A stretch of DNA of 64,000 nucleotides, from contig NC_079206.1 in assembly GCF_026745355.1 (NCBI RefSeq), forward strand, positions 9,944,031 through 10,008,030, in the 5' to 3' direction. The position numbers and the translations under genes were made by a program. Each line of letters begins with the position of its first letter. The stretch's first letter is position 1. The notes below the pieces were generated by a model. That model ran no database searches, was not told the DNA's origin, and saw nothing but the letters and a program-made list of their open reading frames with translations. This document shows positions 33,614 through 44,600 of the stretch, piece after piece. Source of the DNA: Beta vulgaris subsp. vulgaris (lineage: Eukaryota > Streptophyta > Magnoliopsida > Caryophyllales > Amaranthaceae).

Positions 33614-34272
33614 TCATACACCTGGATATACTATGTAGTACACTAAAGACATCATTTGATATTGGGTTTGGTGGAGATGAACAAGCAAGCAAGCCCAAGC
33701 GAGGAGAAGGAGGCTCAAGAAGAGTTGCACACGGGCGGGCGGGCAGTGGTGAGCTCGGGCGGGTGCTGCATTACTCCTACATTTTGCCTCGAAGGCATAA
33801 TGCTTCCTCGCACCCTGCACCGGGCAGGTGAAAGGTGAGCCCGGACGGACGATTCTTCGCTCCCGCTCGGGCAGCCTAGTCTGCATGTGTTTTTTATGAT
33901 TTAAGTTTCAACCGTGGTCGTTGGATTGCTTTTATTCCTTTAGTATAAATAACTTATTAATCTGGTTTTAGAGAGTGTAACACACGTATCTCAAAGTTCA
34001 AACTTGGAGCCTAATCTTTTCTAGGGTTTTAGGAGAGACAGTGAGTTTGTGAGAGATTGTATGTTCATCTTTGATTCTCCATTGATTCCATAGTGCAAGT
34101 TTGTGCGTTTTTCTCCCGGAGCTCGGGGTTTCCCACGTTAATTTTTTTGGTGTGCTCTTTCTTATTTTATTTCCTCTTTGCATTACTTGGTTGTTGTTTC
34201 AATTTTATGTTTCTTCTTGGTTATTGTTGATTATTGCACAAACTAGTTCACACTTGTTTCTAAATTCCAACA
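33614..34272 (+). repeat. Probable LTR remnant
   Basis: The stretch has a TATA-like ATAAATAACTTATTAA, a leader-like T-rich segment, and ends with CACTTGTTTCTAAATTCCAA then CA, which looks like a Copia LTR 3' end. No partner LTR, primer site or target duplication was found. Reverse-strand open frames in its GC-rich part have no recognisable domain. Confidence 0.35.
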
Positions 34273-35117
34273 TTTGAAACTCCTTTTTTAGTATATTTTG
34301 CTTATTTAAAAGATTTCAAATGAGCAATGAGTATAAAAATAGCTTTGGGTATACCATACTCACGGTACACTCGTGTGTATGAGAAAAATTGTGATAAAAC
34401 ATTATTTATTTTGTAAAAATATGCTAAAAATTTATAGTTAGACAAGATTAACATTTGTGATGATATAATTATTTGCGGTATGCGAACATGTGTTTTTTTT
34501 TATTTATTTTGGCTACAAACATTCCTAGTATTCTTACTTTAGTTTATAAAATATCTCAAGTCATTAAGAGCATTACGAAAGCTTTCAAATACTTTTTTTT
34601 TTTTTTGAAGGGAAATACTAATTCATTTAATATTAATATATGTTTGGTTGTGTTTTTAGTGAGCAATAAATGAGTTGTTGTATAGGAACGAAGCGCTAAC
34701 GAAATTGTACTCTTCTAGTGGACGGTCGGACCGAAAGGGAACGGCAGAAATTTTGCAAATCATCAAAAGCTGAATTTCAACTGCTACAGTTGATAAATTG
34801 TTTTATTTTGGAAAAACAAATAAAATAAAATAAAATAAAATTTATAGTATGAATTTGATCTTGAAAATAGTATTGGCCTGGGCCCCTCCTAACCCCTTGC
34901 CTCAAGTAGCAATACAGTAGTGTGGTCCGTACGAAATTTATGGGCATGAAGTCAAAGGGTTAAGCATGGTTGGTGAGCCCATACATTATACTAGTATTTA
35001 TATAATATTCCCACTATACTATAGTTTTATTTCATTAGTAGTATTTGGCAGATAATTTAATTTATTTTATACTTTAAAATAGGAGATTGCTACATCTATT
35101 CATTGGGGTACACTACT
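34273..35117. other. AT-rich spacer, nothing recognised
   Basis: No gene or repeat with clear ends was seen, apart from a short AATAA-type microsatellite near 34812-34840. Confidence 0.4.
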
Positions 35118-35126
35118 CATTAGAAA

Positions 35127-35254
35127 GAGCAGAAGGTGATAGTCTAGTAATGTTGGTATCATCTCCGATCCCAAAAATTCTAGGATCGAGTCTCACCCTT
35201 GTAAGAAGGGATTCCCAATTTCCCCTCTATCCTATCTTTTTAAAAAAGACTATC
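35127..35254 (+). repeat. tRNA-derived SINE with 9-bp target duplication
   Basis: The body has a box-A-like GATAGTCTAGTAATG and a box-B-like GGATCGAGTCTCAC. CATTAGAAA flanks it on both sides (35118-35126 and 35255-35263). The head resembles the copy at 51187-51333. Confidence 0.7.
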
Positions 35255-35263
35255 CATTAGAAA

Positions 35264-36300
35264 TAAAGAATTAAAATGTAATTAATTATGTTGAGTTGGA
35301 CTATACTAATTATTAATGTATATCTCTAGTGGATAGATTACCCGATGGAGAGATGAAGTTTTTCCTATAAAATCATCTCTGCATTATTAATTTATTATTA
35401 ATCCCAATTCCCAAGTATATAAATGTTGATGTGTAGGTGTATCTATGTCTTTTCTTCAATATTATTCAAGATTTATGCTCTTAGAATATGAAGTATAGAA
35501 AAAGATAAACATCAGTACAACTACAAGTTGCAGAAGCAAATTTGTTTATTACTATCTGATAATCACTTTACAGGGACAAAAAGTACAATGCAACCAATAA
35601 TGTAAACTACAATAGTTTAGTATATCATGGATTATAATTAATAAAATACTAGTAGTTTTAACAGTAATCTATGTATTAAATTGATTAAGGGTCGTTTTGA
35701 ATAATTCAGTATACTATAACTATCTTCACTATATACTAATTACTTTTACTATATGTTTCAATCCTGACACAAGTTTATCTTTGCTGAAGTCCTTAATTAT
35801 TGAGGGGTATTAGTATTACTAGGGATTATATCAAATTGTTCGAAAAATTAAGTAATGTTATTAGATTTAAAATGTTTATGGTAAGAAGACAACATTATAC
35901 AATAAATCATGAAGTTATATACTTCATCCATTTCATAATAAGTGAAACACTTCTCTCTTTTATGTGAGAGCTTTTTTAGAGAAGTGGATGAAATATATAA
36001 TAGTTTTTTTTGTAAACAATGTCTTTAATAATTTTCAATCTCTATTAAAGGAAGAATTTTCTTAAGTGGTTGAAAAACAAAAGCAGTGGAACCTATCCCA
36101 AACACACAAACTCCCATAATATGAGATTTGATTTTGTAACAATGGTCGAGCCAATAAGGAACTTGATGGGTAGACATACAACTACGTATACCCCAAATTG
36201 GATACTTTTTCTTCACAAACTTTTAAGTTTGAAAAATGCCCTTAAAATTATATGGAGTATTTGTGTATTACATCATCAGAGTATTTCTATTTTGTGTGAG
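35264..36300. other. AT-rich spacer with a short Stowaway-like remnant
   Basis: Near 35926-36000, CTTCATCCATTTCATAATAA and AAGTGGATGAAAT form a weak inverted pair of Stowaway style. Nothing else was recognised. Confidence 0.35.
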
Positions 36301-36304
36301 GGTG

Positions 36305-36440
36305 AGGGATAGGCGAATAGCCTAGTGGTTAGAGCTTTTCTTTCGGTTTTAGGAGGTCATGGGATCGATTCTCACCCTTGACAAGTTGAGATCCCCTTTA
36401 TTCCCCCAACTTGTAAAAGTTTATCCTTTAACTTATCATC
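36305..36440 (+). repeat. tRNA-derived SINE
   Basis: Box A (TAGCCTAGTGGTTAGAGC) and box B (GGATCGATTCTCACC) are clear. They are followed by the family body AGTTGAGATCCCCTTT. No target duplication was fixed. The first 75 bp could pass for a tRNA, but no acceptor stem closes. Confidence 0.7.
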
Positions 36441-37532
36441 CATCCTAAGTTATTGCACCATGATCTCTAACTGTATTTCCGCTATTAACTATTAAACTCA
36501 ACTTACCACCTTTATTTTTTTTACAAATAAGAAAAACCCTATTATTATGACGCGGTCTCTACCCTTATCTCATTATCAACTATTTTTACACGCATTACAT
36601 ACATATAAAACTATAAATATCTAATTCTCCAAACTCACATTTTCAAAATCCTCACTCCACCACTATTCCATAACATTACAAATGACAAACAAAATAGAAC
36701 TACTACTAAATACGTACTAACCGAGTTATTCCTCAATCTCATACATTTTTTTTAAAAAAATACAATACACAATATAAAATAAAATAAAGGAGTAAAAAAA
36801 GAAAAAGAAACAGCTGGCTTTTGGGCCTTATCAGAAGAGAAAATGTTTGTAAATAGCACCCAGTCCGAAACGGATGACAAAGACATGGTCACATGAGCCC
36901 AACCAGATACTTGATGAGGGTCCCCCACTCTACGTATAAAGTCTTCCCTCTCTATCAATTCAGAATTTATTCAGGGATGAATTCTATCAGAATTCAGAAA
37001 TGGCCTTTCTTTCTTTCTTTTGCCTAACTAAAGAACCTTCCAGCAGCCAGCAGAGAGAGGCCACCTCTTTCCCTCTAAATACTACTTATTTTACAACTAC
37101 CTCTCTTTTTTCTCATACAATCAATCTAAATTATTAGCCTAACTTTTTTTTTTTTTTTTTTTTTTTGACAAAATCCCCTATACTATACTATACCCTATAT
37201 ATTGCTATTACTAGAGTAGCAGCTAGTTTTAATTAGTTTTGATCATCAATCTATGTAAATTGTCCATTTCTGTGTTCTGAGTACTAGTACCATCTATTTT
37301 CATGAAAGTTTTTAGCAATAAAAAGGCTCAAGTTTTGTGTTAGGTAAGTTTAACACAAATATCTGAAAACCCTAGCTAGCTAACCTAAGTTCCTTATAAG
37401 TATTACTCTTTTCCATTATTCTTCTCTCTTCTTAAATGCTTCAATTTCTCTTGTGTTAATTTTACTTTTTTACTCCATACCTTAGTATAGTATAGAGCTT
37501 ATCTTCTCTTCTCAAAAAGAAAAGAAAAGAAA
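36441..37532 (+). promoter_or_regulatory. Upstream region and leader of the B3 gene
   Basis: The 1.1 kb before the NGATHA ATG holds no competing gene. It has a T run of over 20 (about 37143-37166), pyrimidine-rich leader sequence, and a purine-rich AAAAGAAAAGAAAAGAAA immediately before the ATG. A transcription start could not be placed. Confidence 0.35.
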
Positions 37533-38900
37533 ATGGATTATCCATACAAAGGGTGGATGTTATCGAATCATTCATCGGCGACAACGACGACGACGGCGAC
37601 AAAGATGCAGGTTCATGTGGATGATGAAGAGGACGATAAAATTGTAATAGAAAGAGAGCATATGTTTGATAAAGTGGTGACTCCAAGTGACGTAGGGAAG
37701 TTGAATCGATTGGTTATACCAAAGCAGCATGCGGAGAAGTATTTTCCTTTGGATTCGAGTAATAATGAGAAAGGTTTGCTTCTTAATTTTGAAGATCGGG
37801 CGGGGAAGCCATGGAGGTTTCGATATTCGTATTGGAATAGTAGTCAAAGTTATGTAATGACAAAAGGTTGGAGTCGATTTGTTAAAGAGAAGAAGTTGGA
37901 TGCTGGTGATGTTGTGTCTTTTCAAAGAGGTGTTGGTGAGGTTGGTAAAGATAAGTTGTTTATTGATTGGAGGCGAAGACCTGATGCTTCGGGTTTACAC
38001 CAGCATTTGCAGTATCATCATCATCATAGTCATAATCGTACAGCTCTCCCCGCTGCAGCTGCTGCTGCAGCGGGGGGATGCTGGACTAGTAATACTGGTC
38101 CGACTTTTTTGTTGAGATCTCATCCTCATCCTTATTCTCAACCTTACCCTTACCCTCTCCTGCAAGGCGGAGGGGGTGGGGGTGGAGGAGTGTGGGACCA
38201 CCAAGGGAATACTACTACTACTCATTTATCTCTTATGAATGTACTTCCTTCTCAATCACATACCCCTCCGCTTCGGAGGGGTATGGGTTTGGGTGGTGGT
38301 GGTGGAGGTGGTAGTTATGGATATGGGTACGGAAATGTTGTGAATCCGTATCCAATGACAGGATCGTTGATTTTTCTTAGATCTTCTTCAGTACCAACAC
38401 CGACTTCAGTAGGAGGAGGAGGAACAACAAGCTTAACACAACAAATAGTAGAAGATCAAGGACCATCGTCAATGATGCAGGTACAGAGAGGGGAAGGTGG
38501 GGTTGAGCCCATGCCTATGGTATACGAATCGGTGCCGGTGGTCCAAGGCAAAGCTGCAGCTAAGAGGCTCAGGCTATTTGGCGTGAATATGGACTGCCCC
38601 ATCTCCCATCAAACTCATGATTTTGACATTTTGTCTTCCTCTTTGGCATCCTCTTCTACCCCCAACTACCATCATCATCATCATCATCATCAACATCATC
38701 AACATGAACAACAACAACAACACCATACTACTGGCGGATCAATTTCAATGGGCCCCCCTTCTTCTACTTCTTCTTCCTTCTCTACTCCAACTAGTCATCA
38801 ACACTCTCTAAGGTCATTCTACAATGGTACTACTCATCCTGAGAAAGGCAAGTCATCATCCACATCATCACCATCCATGTCTTTAGATTTGGACATCTAG
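37533..38900 (+). CDS. NGA: NGATHA-type B3-domain transcription factor
   Basis: A nuclear DNA-binding regulator of the RAV/NGATHA branch of the B3 family. NGATHA genes control leaf margin growth and style and stigma development. It is a single exon of 455 residues ending TAG. One B3 domain spans about residues 43-149, from [20 protein letters not shown] through [20 protein letters not shown] to LFIDWRRRP. No AP2 domain precedes it, which separates it from the classic RAVs. A B3-repression motif RLFGV lies near residue 347 inside [13 protein letters not shown], and the protein ends SLDLDI, an EAR-like motif. The middle and end are low-complexity: His runs (about 162-168 and 380-393), poly-Ala (about 174-180), three Gly runs, and Gln-rich sequence near 394. 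These are encoded by CAT and CAA repeats likely to vary in length. Reverse-strand frames here are shadows. Confidence 0.92.
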   Translation: MDYPYKGWMLSNHSSATTTTTATKMQVHVDDEEDDKIVIEREHMFDKVVTPSDVGKLNRLVIPKQHAEKYFPLDSSNNEKGLLLNFEDRAGKPWRFRYSYWNSSQSYVMTKGWSRFVKEKKLDAGDVVSFQRGVGEVGKDKLFIDWRRRPDASGLHQHLQYHHHHSHNRTALPAAAAAAAGGCWTSNTGPTFLLRSHPHPYSQPYPYPLLQGGGGGGGGVWDHQGNTTTTHLSLMNVLPSQSHTPPLRRGMGLGGGGGGGSYGYGYGNVVNPYPMTGSLIFLRSSSVPTPTSVGGGGTTSLTQQIVEDQGPSSMMQVQRGEGGVEPMPMVYESVPVVQGKAAAKRLRLFGVNMDCPISHQTHDFDILSSSLASSSTPNYHHHHHHHQHHQHEQQQQHHTTGGSISMGPPSSTSSSFSTPTSHQHSLRSFYNGTTHPEKGKSSSTSSPSMSLDLDI

Positions 38901-40187
38901 AATGGTATGAAGACTCTTGTTTTTTTTAACAATAGAGATAAACTAAGATGCAGTGAACAAAAGAGCTCTTTCTTTTATTTTAATTATTTTCATAATCCAA
39001 GAAAAAACAAGTGGTATCAGATTATTATAAGGTCATCACTCATCAGATGTATCAATTGTTGTACTAGTAGATTAAATAGGGCTGAAAAATTGAATACTAC
39101 CATTTAACCACCCCAAAAAATATTGGATCTTTCTCAACCTCTCAAATCAATGGTACTATTATCAAGCATTTACTTACTTGATCTCTCATGAGTTGCAAAA
39201 TTAAAGCTAGCGCCGCGCTCGGTTCGAATTTAGAAGCCAAGAACAAAGATGGATTTGGAAGAACAAAGATGAAAGCCAGCTCTCATACTCCTCATCAGTA
39301 GAAGTACTACTACTACAACTACTTTTAGTCATAAGTTCATCTAAAATTTGATTCATGTAAATTAATTATTACATCTGATCTTATATTATATTACTTCTGT
39401 TGACTTCCTGCTATAATATGTTATTAGATTCATATTATATAGAAGTATTTAAAAATATGACACTGCTTTTTACACCTTGATCTGTCATTTTATTAGCTAA
39501 TGTTCAATAATTTCTTTTGCATCTATGTATCTTAATATGCTCAACACCCAATTGATCAAGTTCAATGTTTCAGAAACTACAGTAATATTGTATTTCTTTT
39601 TTTCTCTCTCTATCTTTTTCTCCTGCTGTGACCTACTATTAAATTCTTAACGACTTTCTGACTAGAGAAGAAAGTTGTGTAAGATGAAGGTATATATATC
39701 TGTTCTCATCATCGTAGGTACAATGTTATTTCTCACTCCCCATTAAATTGGAGTATATTATATATATAGTTTCAATAAATATTTATGTGGGTGATCAGGG
39801 AATTAAGTGAGTCCTGTAATTATGAATTTGTATTATTATTACACTATGACAAAAGTTTTATAGCGCTAGCTCTTTGCTGCTGTTGTTGCTGCTGTGCTGC
39901 TTCGTTGGGATGCAGGTGCTGCAACAGCTATTTCATCTTGAATTAGATTATCTTCTGCACAACTCTTTATAAAGGTACTGTCTTTCTTCTTTTCTCACTT
40001 ACTTCTATTGCTTAATTTTTTTTCATAAATCTTCTTTGTTTTGTCAGTAACTAGTATCACTTTGTGATTTTTCTGGCCTTAGTTTCAAGGTTGTAGGTTA
40101 CACTTTATATGTGGTTTTAAGATGATCATTTCATGTATATCACTTTTCTTCATATAGTTAGGTAGGTTTTTTTATTAGTAATAATTG

Positions 40188-40218
<31 letters not shown>

Positions 40219-41533
40219 TGATTTCCGTATGATGCACTAGAAGATTTTAGCAGGGTTGCAAGTGTTACTACCTAGCTAAGCAGTCATGTATAGTATTATT
40301 TGAGAAAATTAAGCACTATTAGACTCAATAATAATAATGTGTGCTTTATTTAACCTGATTTTCACATTTCTAATTTAATCCATACTTAAGAAGGTATTTT
40401 TGAACTTATTAGCCTTTGAACTTATCTAAATTTATATATTGTAGTTGTGAATTACACTACATGCTCCGCGTCATTTGATTGTTTAACATATATTATATCT
40501 CAGTCTTGCAATACATGCACCATTTTAACTTTTTAGATGTTTCACAATATATGCGCCATTTCCTCTTTTGGATTATTTCACAATACATCCCCTCCTTTAA
40601 AACATAATCACATGGGTTTCTAAAATGCAATCACAACCCTCTCTCTCCTCATCCTTGGTTTACATGCCATATAGAAATGATGCATGTATTTAAAAACGAA
40701 GGTAATATCTCGTTAGAGCGAGATCACATCTATGTACTTATGAATCCATTTATCTAAGAAAAGATTGATAACAGGAGACACTATCCGCAGGACTGAAAAT
40801 GGTACTATGGTGGAGCTTTTGATAGTGTTTTATTTATATGAAAGAATGACGATAATATTGCTTAGATTGCATGCCAGCCATCACCTACCCTATCTAATTG
40901 CATCTCTGAAAACTAGATGAATTTTTTTAGCCAAAAGTCAGTTAAAATCTAGGGACATTAGGTATTTAGGTCTATGTTTGAATTGCATTTCCATGTTTCA
41001 TTAGTATGTGAGTATCTGATGAAGACAAACATGCACACCTCGCATAAAAAAGGCATAGAGTTTTGCTAACCAGAGAATTAACATAGTTTCTAAGATGGTA
41101 TTAAGTTCGAAATTATGATAATATATATTTTGATTCTTATAGTTATGTTTTTGGGAAAAATTGGGTTGCTAATATATACTCATAGATGTGCAATGATCTA
41201 TCTTTGACATCATGTGGATATGTTACTTTTATTATACAACATCACACTCTTATATAGTTATAGTATCCTTAGAGAACCTCTATATATACATAGATACTCC
41301 TATCTACATAGGAAAAAAGAGAATATAATGCTACTGGTGTGATAGAAGTTACATTCAGTTCTGAATTACTTAGGTAATTATGCATCTTATTTTGTCCCTT
41401 ATTGGGGAGTACTGTCTTCTTCTACAAGCAAAGGGATCATATTTACAGTCATATTACAGGTCCTGAGAAAATAACACTTTGAATTTCTAACTAATTAATC
41501 AGTGCTTAAGAAAGTGTGGTTGCTGTAACTTCA
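38901..41533. other. 3' flank of the B3 gene and intergenic DNA
   Basis: The B3 3' UTR is expected in the first few hundred bases. A (TATG)n microsatellite lies at about 40189-40220. Acceptor- and donor-like sites around 39915 and 39975 flank a short GCTGCA-rich stretch, but no open frame supports an exon. No other gene was recognised. Confidence 0.4.
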
Positions 41534-41538
41534 TTACT

Positions 41539-41669
41539 TGTAGAATTAGGTTAATGTGCTTGCCTTCTCATTAATGATTGCCACAATATATATAATACAC
41601 AGTTTAGGAAACCCTAACAAATATAGTAAGCTAAAGATATACAGTAGCCTAAATAATATATGCTCTACA
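41539..41669 (-). repeat. 3' LTR of the intact Copia element
   Basis: 131 bp, identical to 46206-46336. On the minus strand it would supply the polyadenylation signal region. Confidence 0.95.
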
Positions 41670-41678
41670 CCCTCCCTC
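41670..41678 (-). other. Polypurine tract of the intact Copia element
   Basis: GAGGGAGGG on the minus strand abuts the 3' LTR and overlaps the first base or two of the gag-pol stop codon (41677-41679). It primes plus-strand DNA synthesis. Confidence 0.75.
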
Positions 41679-44600
41679 AAGTTGGAGCAGGGGAGGGATC
41701 GAAAATGCCCAACTTGGACAAAAGAAAATCAAACTGTGTCTTGCCAAGAGCTTTAGTGAAAATGTCAGCCAATTGATCTTTGGTAGAGACATACGTAGGG
41801 GCAATCAAACCATCGAGAATAGCATCCCGCACAAAATGACAATCCACCTCAATATGTTTGGTGCGTTCATGAAACACCGGATTTTGAGCCAAGTAAAGAG
41901 CAGATTGATTATCACAAAACAAAGGAATCGCCTTGGGATGATGAACACCCAAGCTCAAAAGCAAACCTTTTAACCACTTTAGCTCACATGTAATAGCCGC
42001 CATAGAACGATATTCAGCCTCCGTAGAAGAGCGAGAAACTGTGTGCTGCTTTTTGGTTTTCCAAGAGAGAGGAGAATTACCCAAGAAAACGATCCAACCA
42101 GTCAGTGAGCGACGAGTAAGGGGGCACGCAGCCCAATCAGAGTCACACCAGCCCTGAAGAGAGAGCTCACTGTCAGCGCGTAAAAGAAGGCCCTGACCGG
42201 GAGAGCCCTTCAAATAACGAACAACCCGCAAAGCAGCATCCCAATGCTCCTGAAGAGGAGCCTGCATAAACTGAGACAAAACATGAACGGAATAAGCAAG
42301 ATCCGGTCGAGTGACGGCCAAATAAATCAAGCGGCCAACTAGTCGACGATATGCAGCAGCGTCGGGCAAGGGAGGGCCAGAGGCGTGAGCAAGCCGGTGA
42401 TTCGTTTCAATGGGAAAACTGCTAGGCTTCGCGCCTAAGAGGCCGGCCTCAGAAATGATATCCAGAGTGTACTTGCGTTGACACAGAAACAAGCCAGTAG
42501 AACTACGGGCCACCTCAATCCCAAGAAAATACTTCAGAGGACCTAAGTCCTTCATTTTGAAACAATCACTTAAGTAGGCCTTGAAAGTAGAAAGAGCAGC
42601 GGAATCATTACCAGAAATAATCAAATCGTCAACATACACCAGGACATTGATCTGAACAGAGCCATGAGTATAAGTGAAGAGGGAGTAATCAGCATAAGAT
42701 TGCAGAAAACCATAATCCGTCAATGCAGAAACAAGTTTAGCAAACCAACAGCGGGGAGCTTGCTTAAGTCCATACAATGATTTTCGCAGACGACATACCA
42801 GACGAGGATTCGAACAAGTAAAACCAGGAGGAAGTTTCATGTATACCTCTTCATGCAGATCACCATGCAGAAAGGCATTATGAACATCCATTTGATGAAG
42901 TTCCCAATTTTTGGAGGCAGCAATGGCAAGAAAGGCACGAACAGTAGTCATTTTTGCAACAGGAGCAAAGGTCTCGGTATAATCAATGCCAGCCTCCTGA
43001 TGATTCCCCAAAACAACCAGACGAGATTTCAACCGCTCAACTTGACCATTAGACAGATACTTCGTGCGATACACCCACTGACTACCCAAAGCACGCTTGC
43101 CAGGAGGCAATTCCTGTAATGTCCAAGTGCCATTGGACTCCAATGCACTAATCTCATCCTGCATAGACGCTTTCCAACCTGGATCTTTCATAGCTTCCTT
43201 GAAAGACCTAGGGTCAGTTCCAGACACAATAGCAGCAAGAAACTTTCGATAATTCACAGAAAAGCTTGAACAATTAACATAATGAGCTATAGGATAAGGA
43301 GTACCTGAAGAAGGAGATGGAGACGAAGCAGGCGAAGATGGACCATTAGCTACAACCGTGTGAGTCACAAAGTCCTTCAACTTGACGGAGGGAATTTTTG
43401 TGCGATGGCCACGACCCATTTCGGGCGTGGTCGAGAGAGAGTCGGATGCGGGCTGGGGAGAGGTCGAGGGCCCAGCAGCAGGCGTGGGAGAAATAGAAGG
43501 CGGGGGCGGCATTGGGCCAGGCCCAGTAGAGGGCGTGGGCACGGACACAGGCGAGAAGGAATTTGGTGAGATGGGCGAGCTGGGCTCGTTTTGTGAAGGC
43601 GCTGTTTGTGGAGGCGAGCTAGGAGGCTCAATTTGTGGAGAAGTGGGCCGAGAAGCGGGGGAGATGGGCCGAGGAGACGGGGGTGGGCTGGGAAGAGAAT
43701 GAGAGGAGAATGGAAGAGAGTCATCAAGATCAAAGATAGTGGGATCAAGGGGGGTGGAAACAAGATCATTAGGGACAATATTAACATCGGTAGGGGTAAG
43801 AAATGGAAAAACTTCCTCAAAAAACTTCACATCACGTGAGACAAAAAACTCCTTGGTGTCAAGATCAAATAACTTCCAACCCTTTTTCCCAAATGGATAC
43901 CCAACAAACATACATTTACGACTCCTACTAGCAAACTTATCCCCTTTAGTTTTGTGATTATGAGCGAAACAAAGACAACCAAAAACACGGAGAGCGTCAT
44001 AGGCAGGTGTATAGTGGTGAAGCATTTCAAAAGGAGATTTGTTGCCTAACAAAGGAGAGGGAGTACGATTAATAAGATGAGCAGCTGCAAGAATACTCTC
44101 ACCCCAAAAATAGATAGGCAGATGAGCCTGAAAACGCAATGCCCGCCCGACATTGAGAATGTGTTGATGTTTACGCTCTACCCTCCCATTTTGTTGTGGA
44201 GTAGCAACACAAGAGGTTTGAAAGAGAATACCAGAAGCAGCAAAATAGTCAAGTAAGCAATTAAATTCAGTGCCATTGTCACTTTGAACAATATTAATGT
44301 GTTGGGAAAATTGACGCTCAACCATAGCAACAAAAAGCATGAACATACGAAACACCTCAGTTTTGTCATCCATTAAATAAACCCAAACAGCACGGGAAAA
44401 ATCATCAACAATAGTCAAAAAATATCGTGCACCACAAGAAGAAGGGTGACGATAAGGACCCCATAAATCACAATGAATTTTCTCAAATACACGACTGGCC
44501 TTTTTATCACTCACAGAAAATTTGTCCCTATGATGTTTAGCACGAAAACAGATTTCACATGCTTTATTCAAACTACCCTTATGATCACAAAGAAAAGGAA

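Noticed and set aside
36310..36385. Possible tRNA gene with box A and box B
   Set aside because: No acceptor stem closes and the sequence continues into a SINE body, so it is a SINE head.
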